Origin: Evernia prunastri
Taxonomy: Eukaryota; Ascomycota; Lecanoromycetes; Lecanorales; Parmeliaceae
DNA: 64,000 nt
NCBI GenBank assembly: GCA_003184365.1
Contig: NKYR01000157.1
Coordinates: forward strand, 1 to 64,000
Direction: 5' to 3'
The translations under genes and the position numbers were made by a program. This document shows, in pieces, positions 43,701 to 55,213 of this stretch (positions within the stretch are counted from its first letter, which is position 1; every line of letters begins with the position of its first letter). The notes below the pieces were generated by a model. The model did no database searches. It had not been told where the DNA came from and saw only the letters and a program-made list of their open reading frames with translations.

Positions 43701-43830
43701 CTTGTGCTATCCAGAAGTAAGTCTTTTGATAGAGCGAGGACACCAATAGATCTTTCCACTTAGCGGGTATCGCTTAATCTATTATTGTCCTCGCTCTATC
43801 AAAAGACTCACTTCTTCTGGATAGCACGAG
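43701..43830. repeat. long fold-back element
   Basis: Arms of about 50 bases (43701-43750 and about 43777-43830) are reverse complements with a 3-base indel and a few mismatches. They share GTGCTATCCAGAAG and TCTTTTGATAGAGCGAGGAC. The spacer is about 26 bases. It may be a MITE or another hairpin-RNA source. Confidence 0.75.
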
Positions 43831-44021
43831 TAGAGTTACAAGGCTTTCACGAGATTCATATGCTACATCATCTCGAGCATAAGTAAATCGCTACCTTAAA
43901 CCTTCCAACCCCCTGCCCCCCACCACAACCTCTTTTGCCCTGGCAGAAAATTTATACGATAACCCATAATAAACAATGCGATGATGATCACGAGGGAAGG
44001 TTAAGCTACTGCCTTGGGAGG

Positions 44022-46276
44022 ATGAGCAACAGTGTACGACAAAAGCTATGCGCCACTGTCTTAGGCACACGAGCGACTGTGTCCTGCTTTACTGTCCAGA
44101 GAACACCTTTGTCTAAAGTTTCTGTCAGTCACAGAGGTTTGCGGCACGCATCTGCGACCGCAAGTACAGTAGTATCGCCCGATCGTGCTAATCCCCCAAT
44201 ATTTCAAGCCTTGCCAAGATCAAGTGGTCTTCCGACCGCTCCAACAACGCCGACGTCGAAGCCTCTACAGGGTTGGCCTATATCTGGAAAGCTATGTTCG
44301 TATAGAGGACCACTGGGTCGAGCCCCGCGGAGGTCGAGCATCCAGGGCAAACCAGGCGCGTTGGGTCTTCCCTGGCGAGAACATGACCCTTTTTCTACCT
44401 GCAGGCGCCCGAGTGACTCTGGAAAAGATGGAAACAGGCTCCAGAGTTCAGACGGTCAAAATGCGATAGGGGCTAAGCCGCCCATGACACCAGACAAATC
44501 TAAACAGTCCTCTACACCCTTTTCTCCTCGTATTCTGAAAGGGGCTGCAAATAGACACCTGAGAGATCGCCTGCCAGACATCTCACAAATACACAGGCCG
44601 AGCCGGGAAGAGCTTCTTGCAGCTGCTACTGGCTTCTGGTCGCGACTCAAGGTTCGTTTCAAATGGTTCTCGATCCGAAGCGTGCGGCCTTTCAATGCGG
44701 ATGAGATTGGGGCCTTTTTCTCTTGGTTCTTACTGGGCCATGTCCTGTGGGTTATACTGGGTACGACGACATTCTTCTCCCTTGCTATCTTTGCGGTGAA
44801 CACAGTCTTTGCTCAGGAGACTTTGGCTCGGTGGGTGGGCAATTATCTGACGAAGTCTTCCGGTGTCAAAGTGGTGTTTGAATCAGCAATTGTCCCCAAA
44901 TGGGGCGACGGCGTAATAACTTTCAAGAATGTGTTTGTCTCTCGGCGGCCAGGTCAGGGCGCCGGCACAGTGAGCAAAGGCTCCCCATCGACAGAGGTTG
45001 CGGCTGCGGCTGCTGCCGCAAGAGCAGAGAAAATGAAGGACTTTGGGGAGATGGTTTCAGTCGGTGCTAGAAGTGACATGGAGGAAGAAGACGTCAATTA
45101 TACGCAGTTCGATTTGTCTCTTGATACGGTCAACGTCACTCTTTCTTTTACGAAGTGGTTCAACAGTAAGGGTTTACTACGCGATGTTGAGATCAAAGGC
45201 GTTCGGGGTGTCATTGATAGAACGTCAGTGCACTACACAGGAAACTACGTGGACCCTCGGACCTACAAGCACGAGCATAACCCAGGTGATTTCGAAATCA
45301 ACTCTTTCAAATTGGAGGACCTGCTAGTGACTGTCCATCAACCTCATAACTTTCGGCCATTTTCCATAAGCATTTTCTCTTGTGACCTGACTCAGCTTCG
45401 AAGGCAATGGCTCTTTTACGATTTTCTATCCGCCAACATAATGTCCGGATCCTTTGACGACTCGCTCTTCACAATTCATCCGCGTCAGATGCACGGGCAT
45501 GTTAGTAGTCAGCTTGGTAGTGGGCTCGAGGCCAACGGAAGGGCGACCCAATGGAAGAAGCATAGCTGCCTCAGAATTGATGGCTTGAGTATAGACCATC
45601 TGAATAGGGGGGTGGAAGGACCATTTTCCTGGATCCATGAAGGAAACGTCGACATTGTAGCAGATCTTATGTTCCCAGCCGATAACGATGAAAGCATTGC
45701 CAAAGTTATGTCCGATTTTTACGATAGAATGGAGGCCACTGTCACGTCTAGTCGGCATCCTCCAAACGGTCGAGTACCAAATGGGACCAGTGACATCAAT
45801 ATACACAAAGACACCGAATTGACTGCTTCGACTACCTCTTGTTCGTCTGATGACGACAAGCGCTTTCTTGTAATGGACCTGAGAGTCCATCTGAATGACA
45901 TCCGTGCTGCTGTGCCGATCTTCACGAAAGATCTGTCTTACGTGAGAAATGCACTTATCAGGCCCATAGTGGCTTACATGAACTCGCGCAGAACTTTCAT
46001 ACCAATCAATTGCCGTGTGGTCAAGCGAGCTAGTGAATTCGATGGTAGCTGGACAATCTTTGATAGCGGTCTGATGGATGATCTTTCAGCAGAGGTGAGA
46101 CTAGAGTGCGAAGCTTGTAAGACCAGTTGCTGACTTCCTAGTAGACCTATCAAGCCTTCGCAAAAGATGTCACAGACGATCAAGCGAGGCTGCGGCGTTT
46201 CAAAAAGGTTGGCCTGTGGTCGTTGCAAATTGCTGCACAAGCGTTCTTCATGGGTTTGGCTGGGAACTTCGCATAG
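44022..46276 (+). CDS. MDM31: Mdm31/Mdm32-family mitochondrial inner membrane protein
   Basis: Two exons, 44022-46094 and 46145-46276, give 734 residues. The ATG at 44022 starts a basic, Ser/Ala-rich N-terminus (MSNSVRQKLCATVLGTRA) typical of a mitochondrial presequence. The conserved body begins about SREELLAAATGFWSRLKVRFKWFS and has membrane segments at FFSWFLLGHVLWVILGTTTF and near the C-terminus (LQIAAQAFFMGLAGNFA). The middle has NYTQFDLSLDTVNVTLSFTKW, KGVRGVIDRTSVHY and SIFSCDLTQLRRQWLFYDFL, all family hallmarks. Mdm31/32 maintain mitochondrial shape, nucleoid position and phospholipid transport. Yeast has two paralogs; I cannot exclude that this is the Mdm32 counterpart. Confidence 0.88.
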
Positions 46277-46725
46277 GTAGATTATGTCAGTTTGCTATTC
46301 AGCGCGGTTAGCGTGGAGTTTAGGGGTTTGCTGTTTGTCGACATGGATTGTACAAAGAAGGCTCCTTTCGACCAGGAGTCAAGTTGTATGTTTATCCGTA
46401 GATATGGGAAAGGCTAGACTTGGGGTCCATTGCATAGCTCAACAACTGAGTTACAAGATTGAGCACGCGTGACGAGATCCGCTCAGTAGTGGCATCGCGT
46501 CACCAGCGTGGTGCAAGGCATAAGTTAAGTAGGCATGAAGAAAGACACCATAGGGTTTAGCACTAGAGGTTCCGAGCTACCTACATTCGTTAAAGTAGCG
46601 GAGCAATTCCTTACCTACTGCAAACGCACGCAGATATGTATCTGCACACATTCAACACCGTCGAGTGGACTCCGGGATTGATCTGATATAGAGTGTGCAT
46701 GAATTGCATGATATCGCTCTTCTAC

Positions 46726-47981
46726 ATGGCATACTCAATACCATCAGCCTCTATCAGAGGTTTTCAAAATGCCTCTTCGTATGATAAATATCGACCCTCC
46801 TATCCTCTCGAAGCCGTGACACGTTTTCTCGAACATCTTCAAGTCAACTGTGTGAAGGGAGCCCGAATTGTTGATCTTGCAGCTGGTACGGGCAAATTTA
46901 CGGAATTACTAGCGGGTAGAGACGAAGAATATGAGATTCTCGCTGTGGAGCCACTTTCCGGCATGAGGAAAGAATTGGAGAAGAAAGAGTTGCCCGGTGT
47001 GAAGGTTCTAGAAGGTGAGGCTAGTGATATGGCCGGAGTTGAAAGCCAGAGCGTCGATGCTGTAATTGCTGCTCAGGTGCGACCATTGACTTCTACAACG
47101 TTGTGCTTGATGCGCTGATGTACGAGTTCTTTGCAGGCATTCCATTGGTATGTCATGTTGCTGTTGGCTTCTTGACTGCAGCTGCTTATTATCTAAGGTT
47201 CGCAAATAAAGGCGTACTCGAAGAGATATATAGAGTTCTTGTACCCGGCGGATCCTTTGGCATGATCTGGGTAAAATTGTCTCATAGTTCATAGTTCCTG
47301 CCTCAAAGTAGCAATGCTGACTCTACAATACGCGCAGAATATCGAAGACTGTTTGTGCTCGATGATGGAGTGTTTACTATGGACTTAGCTGATGAAATCA
47401 AGATAATGCGCCCTTGTCATGGAAGCCCGCCACTGAATGGGAGGGAAAGCTGAAAGATATCACATGGTCCTTTGGCAATGAAGACGTCCGCTTTCGACAC
47501 GAGCAGTGGCGAAAGGTTTTTGAGAAACAACTTGAAAGCACGCCATTTAGCATTCAAGCGGCAGATCCCCTATTCTCACTACCACTGGGAGAAGAATCTT
47601 GGGAATTCACTCATCGGTTGAGACCAGTTGCTATTTGGGATAGATACCATAGTAAGCACCATTTCGGAGTCACTGCTTCCTCCTTAGACCCTTTTTCGAG
47701 TCTTACGGGATGTTCGAGGAGTAATACACTTGTCCACGCGAATAAAGAAGTTCTCGGGCTCGAGATTCCGTCTTAACAGAGAGATGCTGAATCCACGATG
47801 GTGTAGCTCTAAGCCAATTTGCTGTACTAGAAGGGAAAGAGCTAGCGGTGAGTTAAGAGTCTGTGATGCGTGTTGTTTAGTCTGGAGGCTTACTCCAGCG
47901 AAGGACACGAAGACGAAGGTCCTTGAAGCAATGGGAGCATCAGATGTCGCGAAGAATGAGAACGGGGAGTTGGAACTGTGA
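46726..47981 (+). CDS. class I SAM-dependent methyltransferase
   Basis: Seven exons join in phase to 271 residues: 46726-47076, 47137-47147, 47198-47270, 47338-47350, 47403-47651, 47807-47847 and 47904-47981. Two are micro-exons of 11 and 13 nt. The SAM-binding glycine loop is VDLAAGTGKFTELL, followed by an acidic strand-2 end (LAVEPLSGM) and AAQAFHWF, then VLVPGGSFGMIWNIEDYN. This order is typical of a fungal Methyltransf_11 family with unknown substrate. It sits in the housekeeping block and I saw no cluster-type regulator site. The last exon ends directly at TGA (47979) and seems shorter than usual for this family, so the 3' end is less certain. Confidence 0.8.
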
Positions 47982-48966
47982 GTTATGTTGTCGGAGCTAG
48001 TTCTTCCTAGTTCATATTGCATTTAGGGTTGTAAGACTTGTCGTAGGAGGCAATACTCCCGGGACATGTTTCAAGACTCCAAGTTCGGCACGGAAGACAA
48101 ATACTAATTTCGGAAATCATAAAGGCACGGACGCACATACTTCGCCTGGAGTACTGCGGTACCCGGAAATGTGGTGGATAGATAGTGGTTCGCTTTGGAT
48201 ACCTTGCGGCCTTGGTTCAATTTCCCGACTGTAGTCTCAATTTTTCATGAGGACTTCCAACGCCAACGGAGGGTAATATTTAGCTATATTTGGGTGGAAT
48301 TGGAGACAAAGCCCATTGTTGATTCATGAGGCCGAGATATACAGCACTGAAGGAGGGATCAGCCGGGAAACCCCCGTTCAGAAATATAGAACCGAGAGCT
48401 ACCATTGTTCCCCCTTACGAAAGCCTCACCATAAGAACGGCGTAACTTTCCATCCACGTACTCCTCTGTCTTCTCAAGGGAGATATTCATGTAACCGTCC
48501 ACAGACATGAGGTAACCTGGAGATTCGCAATTTAAGTATATAGCTCCGCCATATCCATACTGAAATTCTTACCTCTATACTCCACTGAATTATTGAGCTT
48601 CACCTTGACTGGTGCCCCAATAATTTCCGTAAGAAAAGAGCTGGGATCAGAGCTCCCGGAGGTTGCACCATTCTCCATAGGTAAATTAGACCGAAGTTTG
48701 GAAGGTCAGATTTCTGCAATGAACTTTGATCGAGGACAGGCCAGCAATTGTAATTAGTTTTAGCTGCGGCTATGGAAATTTGAAACCAGAGCAATCAGAC
48801 GGTTCTGACCCCAAGTTTCATCCCGGGTGTCTGCTGCATTTGTTTGAGGAAAGTGACGAGTACGGCCGCGCCGAGACGCGCCAAGCGCGCATTCGGCTGA
48901 CTAGAAGTTTGAAGTTGAACTTCAATCAACTTGCTATTCACCTTTCGAAAAGCAGACAAGCTCAAA
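47982..48966. other. intergenic region, no gene recognised
   Basis: About 1 kb between the methyltransferase and the Rad60-like gene. I saw no structured RNA or repeat. The CAACTTGCTATTCACC stretch just before 48967 looks like a 5' leader. Confidence 0.45.
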
Positions 48967-50384
48967 ATGATCGTCGACAAGTCCATCCAGGCCGCTATCG
49001 GGTCCGCCTCTCAGAAACGACCTCTTTTCAATAAGCCGAGCTGGAGCAGGCCCCAAGCTCTGAGCAATGATACTGATCTCTTTCACCGTTCAAATCAAAC
49101 CTACGCTGACGTTGCTGCTGAGGCGGAGCGTGCTCGGAAAAGAAAGCTGGCTAAGAAAGAGAGACAAAGACCCCATCAATTTACGATTGGAGAAGGCACA
49201 TGCAAGAGAACGCGTGTGTCTGAGGATGAGGACGATGAGGACGATGATTCAAGTAGCGATGAGAGTTTGAGTCATTCCAGTCGAAAAGAGATCACGCGAC
49301 GACCCATCCAGTCCACCAATAACTACGCTTCTCCTTCTACGAGTCCTCAAAAACCAAAACATTCTCCAAAATCTTTGCTTAAACGCTACGAAGCTAAGGT
49401 CGCGGCGAGCGGAGTGGGCCAAGAGCAAATTCAAAAGCCCAAAGTCTCTGAAATCATCGATCTTGAAGACGAGGAAGACTCCTCAGCATTACCCGAGCAA
49501 GGGTCAAGTTCGAAATCCACAATTGTCAAGCCTGCGGCTCCTCTAGAAGAGGATGACCAGCCAGTATCGGATGAGGAATTTCCGGAGTTGGCCCGTCAGG
49601 CTAGGGAAAAGGCCCGAAGAAAACGTCTGGAGGAAGACGTATCATGTACAAATGCAGATCCTCAAGACGGCCACCTGTGCACGCACCAACCAACGCCTCC
49701 AACCTCACAGCCAGATCCAGTCGTTCAAATATTAATAAATTCCAGCATTGACAACACGATCCCACTGATCGTGAGCAGAAGGCTGTCGCAGCGATTAAAA
49801 GACGTTAGACTGGCATGGGAAAAACGGCAGCAATTCGCTACCAATTTTACAGAGACTGTCTTCCTAACATGGCGGGGAAAGCGAGTCTTTGACGTTACGA
49901 CGTGTAGAAGCTTGGGCATCAATATTGATGCAACTGGAAGGATTTCCACGGAAGGGGCTTTGTGGGAGGAAGAGGAAGGCCAAATTCATATGGAAGCGAT
50001 GACCGGCAATATTCTAGAAGCGTACAAGAAAGCAAAGCGCAACGAGGCTGGCGGCCAAGACGATGTTGCCGCGCGTGAGGAAGCTATGGTGGTGCAGGAC
50101 TGTGAAGCTCAAGTCAGGATCATTCTAAAAGCAAAGGGGCTAGACGATTTTAAGCTCCAGGTCCGACCGGTTCGTCATCCATGTGTTGATTGCTCACTAC
50201 AGTGGCTAACAAGTGTCAGTCTACACTTATCTCCAAAATAATTAATGCTTTTCGTTCTCGGTATCAGATTAGTGGAGAAAAGAATGTCTTCCTATCCTTT
50301 GATGGAGAGCGATTGTCGCCTGAGAGCAAGATTGAGGAAACGGAGCTCAGTGATATGGATACGCTTGAGGTATATTCTAGATAG
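48967..50384 (+). CDS. Rad60/Esc2/NIP45-like SUMO-like domain protein
   Basis: Two exons, 48967-50169 and 50220-50384, give 455 residues. The intron donor is the uncommon GTTCGT. The N-terminal half is charged and disordered with acidic runs (DEDDEDDDSSSDE) and a SUMO-interacting-like SEIIDLEDEED segment. The C-terminal half has two ubiquitin-fold SUMO-like domains: the last (VRIILKAKGLDDFKLQVRP then STLISKIINAFRSRYQI, FLSFDGERL, DMDTLEVYSR) matches the Rad60-SLD domain ending, and an upstream one starts about VVQILINSSIDNTIPLIV. Rad60/Esc2 act in the SUMO pathway, replication-fork repair and recombination. Family call is good; the exact ortholog is less sure. Confidence 0.8.
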
Positions 50385-51506
50385 GTACAAGTTCCGCGAG
50401 AAGTTGCGAGGTTACTTTCGAACAGGTCATACCCCCAGAACTTCGAGAGGTGCTGCGAGAATGGTCTTGAAGTAAAACCCGTCATATTTCCTTCAAGAAG
50501 TGCTTGTACCATTCAACCATCGTTCAGTACTCGGTTGAAGCACCATGGTGGTTACGACGAAGCAAGGATTACTCTAAGTTCAAGAGGCTGCAGACTTCTA
50601 TCACTGTTGTATATAATAATGTACAGGCTTCTAACATCATCAGTGTTACCAGATTACAGACTTCCGGCCATTCAGTCGTCGTCAAGTTGAAGATCTATAC
50701 CCATAGCAGTCCCACTAAGATGGAGGAATCCAGCGCTTTTTGACATATCAAATTGTAGGCGTCAAGTCTGCAGATATGAATATACACACTATGTAACCAC
50801 CACTATCCTTCCCCAGACTACGCTCACTTATACATCTACCGCGAAAACTACGCCTTGCTCATGTTTATCATTGTTTAATTGGTAGAAGACTGGGTGCAAG
50901 ATCCCCCAGCCAGAACATCCCATCTCCACCAGAAACCCTACGAGTTATAATGTGCTCGTTATAGTTATATTGAAAGTACGTATGGTCGACGAAAGATTTG
51001 CCGGAAAAGGCCTGAGTGAGGTATAAAGTCCCAAAATCTCAGACCGCTTCCGAGGTAATGTTACTTTACTACCTTAGGCATCTCTCGGAAGCCTGCCCCA
51101 ACTTTGTGCGTGGCGCACTATCCCAGGGAGTCCTGGCGTCCAGGACGTTCTCCGTACCCCGCTAAAGTTTGCAGTGGTAGTGGGGATTACTCACCAAATC
51201 TCATAATCCTGCTCTCAAAAGCAAACCTCTCCTCTTGAATACTTTTCGAACCCACTAGGATAATCATTGCACAGCATTGGGAAACAAGATAAGGTAAGTC
51301 TGCCCTATCCGGCGGTGCTTTCCATTTACATCACTACGTACTACGTGCTATCTCACACCGCCTGTATACTATCGTCTCCTTTCCTATCGCTCCGAGAGCT
51401 TTTAGCTCTCTCTGCTTTGACTCAGTTGAGAACTCCCATTCTTCTTGCTTCCATTGGATATTGCTTCTTCCTTTTCATATCCTGACTTCACTTCATCCCA
51501 GTCAAC
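50385..51506. other. enolase promoter and intergenic region
   Basis: About 1.1 kb without a gene. A GTAAGT at 51294 followed by pyrimidine-rich sequence suggests an intron in the enolase 5' leader. The last about 100 bp are CT-rich, as common in strongly expressed fungal genes. Confidence 0.5.
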
Positions 51507-53060
51507 ATGGCGATTCAGAAGATCCACGCACGCTACGTCTACGACAGTCGAGGCAATCCCACAGTGGAAGTAGACCTTGTCGATAGCACCGGTCTTCACA
51601 GAAGTATTGTGCCAAGCGGAGCCAGCACAGGGAAGAAAAGAAAAGGGAGAGGGGAAAAGCGCAGGGGCTAACAATCCAGCAGGGCAACACGAAGCATGTG
51701 AGCTCAGGGATGGCGACAAATCCAAATGGGGGGGGAAAGGGGTCCTTAAAGCTGTCGCAAACGTCAATGAGATTCTTGGTCCTGCACTCATCAAGGAAGG
51801 GTTGGACGTGACAGACCAGGCAAAGGTCGACGCATTTCTGAACAAGCTAGACGGAACCAAGAACAAGACCAAATTGGGCGCCAACGCTATCCTCGGAGTC
51901 AGCCTGGCTGTTGCAAAGGCGGGTGCCGCGAAGAAGGTATGTCGTCACACGCTTGGAGGTTTGTCCAGCTTGGTACTAACATTTCGGATTCGCTAAAGAA
52001 TGTGCCTTTGTACGCCCACATTTCCGACCTTGCAGGGACGAAGAAGCCATACGTTTTGCCAGTACCGTTCATGAATGTTCTGAACGGTGGGTCTCATGCC
52101 GGCGGTCGTTTGGCATTCCAGGAGTTCATGATCGTGCCCGCGTATGTCCGGGCCTCGAGCATCGCGCGATGCATTTTTCAGCCGCTGACATTCCTAGTGC
52201 CGCTCCGTCTTTCAACGAAGCAATGCGTCAAGGAAGCGAAGTATACCAGCAGCTCAAGTCGCTCGCAAAGAAGAAATACGGTCAATCCGCCGGCAATGTT
52301 GGCGATGAAGGTGGAGTTGCACCAGACATTCAAACCGCAGAAGAGGCATTGGATCTGATCACGGAGGCCATCGAGAAAGCGGGATATAAAGGGCAAGTGA
52401 AGATTGCTATGGACGTCGCGTCCAGTGAGTTCTACAAGGAAGACGCCAAGAAATACGATTTGGATTTCAAGAACCCCGATAGTGACAAGAGCAAGTGGAT
52501 CACCTATGAGCAGCTTGCAGATATGTACAAGTCTCTGGCCAGCAACTATCCCATTGTTAGCATCGAGGATCCTTTCGCAGAAGACGACTGGGAAGCATGG
52601 AGTTACTTCTATAAAACATCGGACTTCCAGATTGTTGGGTAAGGAACCTCAGTGCTGTTCCTTCCGCTATAATGCTGATATAATGACTCTTTCTAGAGAC
52701 GATTTGACGGTTACCAATCCTGAATTCATCAAGAAAGCGATTGAGCTAAAATCCTGTAACGCCTTGCTCCTGAAGGTCAATCAAATTGGTACCCTCACGG
52801 AATCTATCCAGGCTGCTAAAGATGCTTACGCCGCAGGATGGGGTCTCATGGTTTCGCACCGTTCCGGAGAGACGGAAGACGTGACAATCGCGGACATTGC
52901 AGTGGGCCTGCGATGTGGGCAAATCAAGACAGGGGCACCTGCGAGGTCTGAACGTCTAGCCAAGCTGAACCAGATTCTTAGAATCGAAGAGGAGCTTAGC
53001 AAGGAAACGCCATCGGCCGTCTTCGCTGGTCAGAAGTTCCGCACATCGGTCAATATTTGA
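51507..53060 (+). CDS. ENO1: enolase (2-phosphoglycerate dehydratase)
   Basis: Five exons, 51507-51630, 51683-51936, 51999-52141, 52198-52638 and 52697-53060, give 441 residues, close to the usual 438. Clear motifs include YDSRGNPTVEVD, the active-site loop SGASTG, NVLNGGSHAGG, GNVGDEGGVAPD, SIEDPFAEDDWEAW, LLLKVNQIGTLTES and the signature HRSGETEDVTIAD. It converts 2-phosphoglycerate to phosphoenolpyruvate in glycolysis. One oddity stands out: intron 1 must begin right after AGCACAG to keep the conserved STGQHEACELRDGD junction, but the donor dinucleotide there reads GG, not GT (51631-51632). All other introns are GT-AG. This is a consensus error or a splice-damaging change. Confidence 0.95.
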
Positions 53061-53504
53061 AAGATTGGGCACACAACAAGTAGGCCTTCTTCCGCCATGA
53101 AATACATCATGAATTAGGCAGCCGTTACTGACCCTATTCAGAAACTTAAAGCAGTCCCCTCCTCAGCAGGTGGATGTTACTCTAAAGATAGACCCAAGTC
53201 ATTTAGCAAACGCAAAAATGAACATGCTCAATCCGATTCTGAAAATTTATCCAAAGTCCCTAGCTTTCAATTAGGCATTTCTTTGATTGATATGTACTCG
53301 AGGTACTCTACCCAGGGATAAATGTCCTCTCCGCATGGGCGCTAGTACTAAACCATAATCTTTGTCGCACAACTATATTTACCCACAACATCAACAGGTT
53401 TGCATCTAATAGAACTGGTCTAACAGTGTCATCATACACGAGACGTGTAGCAGTACACCCCCCTAGCGTTTCCCCTCGTACTCTTTCGAGCTACGACTGT
53501 AGAT
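53061..53504. other. intergenic region, no gene recognised
   Basis: About 440 bp between enolase and the eIF3j gene. No structured element was noticed. Confidence 0.4.
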
Positions 53505-54545
53505 ATGCCGCCAGCAGTCCGGCGAAGAGGTCCGCCCCTCCCCATCTACTCCCCGCCACACATTTGCTGCGAGGCATTACTGTTGCGTTATATCACGGAC
53601 AAAGATACTGACTTTCAGATATATCCACCATGTAGACGATGACTCCGAGGATGAAAGCTCGTCCGACTCATCCCCTCCGACTATTGGTCGACGCTCGAAG
53701 TTTGATGATGAGGAAGATGACAGCGATGTATGCACAAGAACCTCGTTGATTTAGAAATAATCAAGCTCAAAAACAATCAGGTCCTTGAATCGTGGGACGC
53801 AGCCGAGGATTCCGAGGTCGAACGAGAAAAGGCAAAAAAAGCAGCAGAGGCCAAAGCCAAGGCAGAAGCAGAAGCAGCAGCAAACAAAAAGTCAAAAGCA
53901 CAGAGGATAGAGGAGAAGAGGATGGCTACAATGCGTAGAAAGGCGGAGGAAGAGGAGGAATCGAGTAGCGAGGAGGACGAAGCGACCGCTCGTGCAAGAT
54001 TACGGCAGACAGAACAGGACTCGGACCTGAAGCATGCCGAGGATATGTTTGGCAACATTGGTATCAACAAGAGTCGGTCAGCTACAAAAGCTATGGTGGT
54101 GGCAGATCCGTCGGATCCCTCGAGCGCCATAGATCTTTCCTCGCTTCCCCTTTTCAACCCGGACACTAAAGACCAATTCCTCAAGCTGCGCGAAACCCTC
54201 ACGCCCATACTGGCATCCAACTCGAAGAAGGCTCAGTACACTCTTTTCATGCAAGAATTCACTAAGCAGATAGTCAAGGATCTACCGAGCGATCAAATCA
54301 AGAAGATAGCTAGTGGTCTGACCACGCTGTCCAACGAGAAGATGAAGGAGGAAAAGGCAGCCGAGAAAGGTGGGAAGAAGACCAAGGCCGCCAGGAGCAA
54401 AGCAACCTTGGTGGCCAATCGCGACACGAGCTTCAAGGCAGACACAACAAGCTATGGGGCTGACATTGACGAGTGAGTAGTTGCAATTACCTCTTTATTT
54501 CCCGACCATTCTCTAATATCTCGCAGCGACGATGATTTTATGTGA
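53505..54545 (+). CDS. HCR1: translation initiation factor eIF3 subunit J
   Basis: Secure exons are about 53619-53727, 53781-54472 and 54527-54545. They encode the acidic start KFDDEEDDSDVLESWDAAED followed by EVEREKAKKAAEAKAKAEAE, a hallmark of fungal eIF3j, then DLKHAEDMFGNIG, FNPDTKDQFLKLRETLTP and a C-terminal YGADIDDDDDFM. eIF3j binds the 40S decoding centre and helps initiation, recycling and rRNA processing. The 5' end is unresolved: the ATG at 53505 is the best-placed start, but no conventional intron links it in phase to the exon at 53619. The first exon may lie elsewhere or use a very short intron (donor about 53582, 37 bp). Confidence 0.82.
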
Positions 54546-55213
54546 ACATTGCCAACTCAGCCACATCGCGATCTCCCAACGAGGAGTATCCTTTACAGTT
54601 ACAATGAACGCGATTTAGCGAAAAATTACCAGCTTCGGGCATACATGTCTGCATCATGTGTCCGGAAAGAACCCTTCGCATTGCTTTTGAGCATTCAAGA
54701 AGATCAGCGTCCCTCTGCAGCTCTGCAAAAAGCGCTCATGCGTTTGATGTCACGTGGTAGAAGAACGTCAGCCAGCAAAAGTTGGGATTGAAGTATATGA
54801 TTTGCCACAGTAAAAATCCATGACTTCTTCTATTGATTACACCACCAGCTTCCTGGACTCTGTCTGATAAGGGGACTCGAGCGGTTTCGTAAAATGTAGG
54901 GACTTTATCCATAGTACCAATTTCATAGGACTAACCACGATCAAGCCTGACGAAATGCAGAACGTGAGGCCGCTGTCACGTCAAAGATGGGCACAGGGGC
55001 GCGCAGAAATAAAATCTAACTGCAATTTCCGCTTAAATCTGATTTACCTACCACCGTACCTAAATCAATCACTCATCCCAATGATTCTCATATTTCCCTC
55101 ACTTTGCAAGACCCCCCCTCTTCCCCACCGTCTTGAAGCCTGCGCTTTCTTGCCGTGTACCGGGCCTTTGGGTCCTAGAGCGGATAACACAGCGAGTGGT
55201 CACGCTGTGACAT
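54546..55213. other. intergenic region, no gene recognised
   Basis: About 670 bp upstream of the kinase gene. No convincing coding or RNA feature was seen. Confidence 0.4.
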
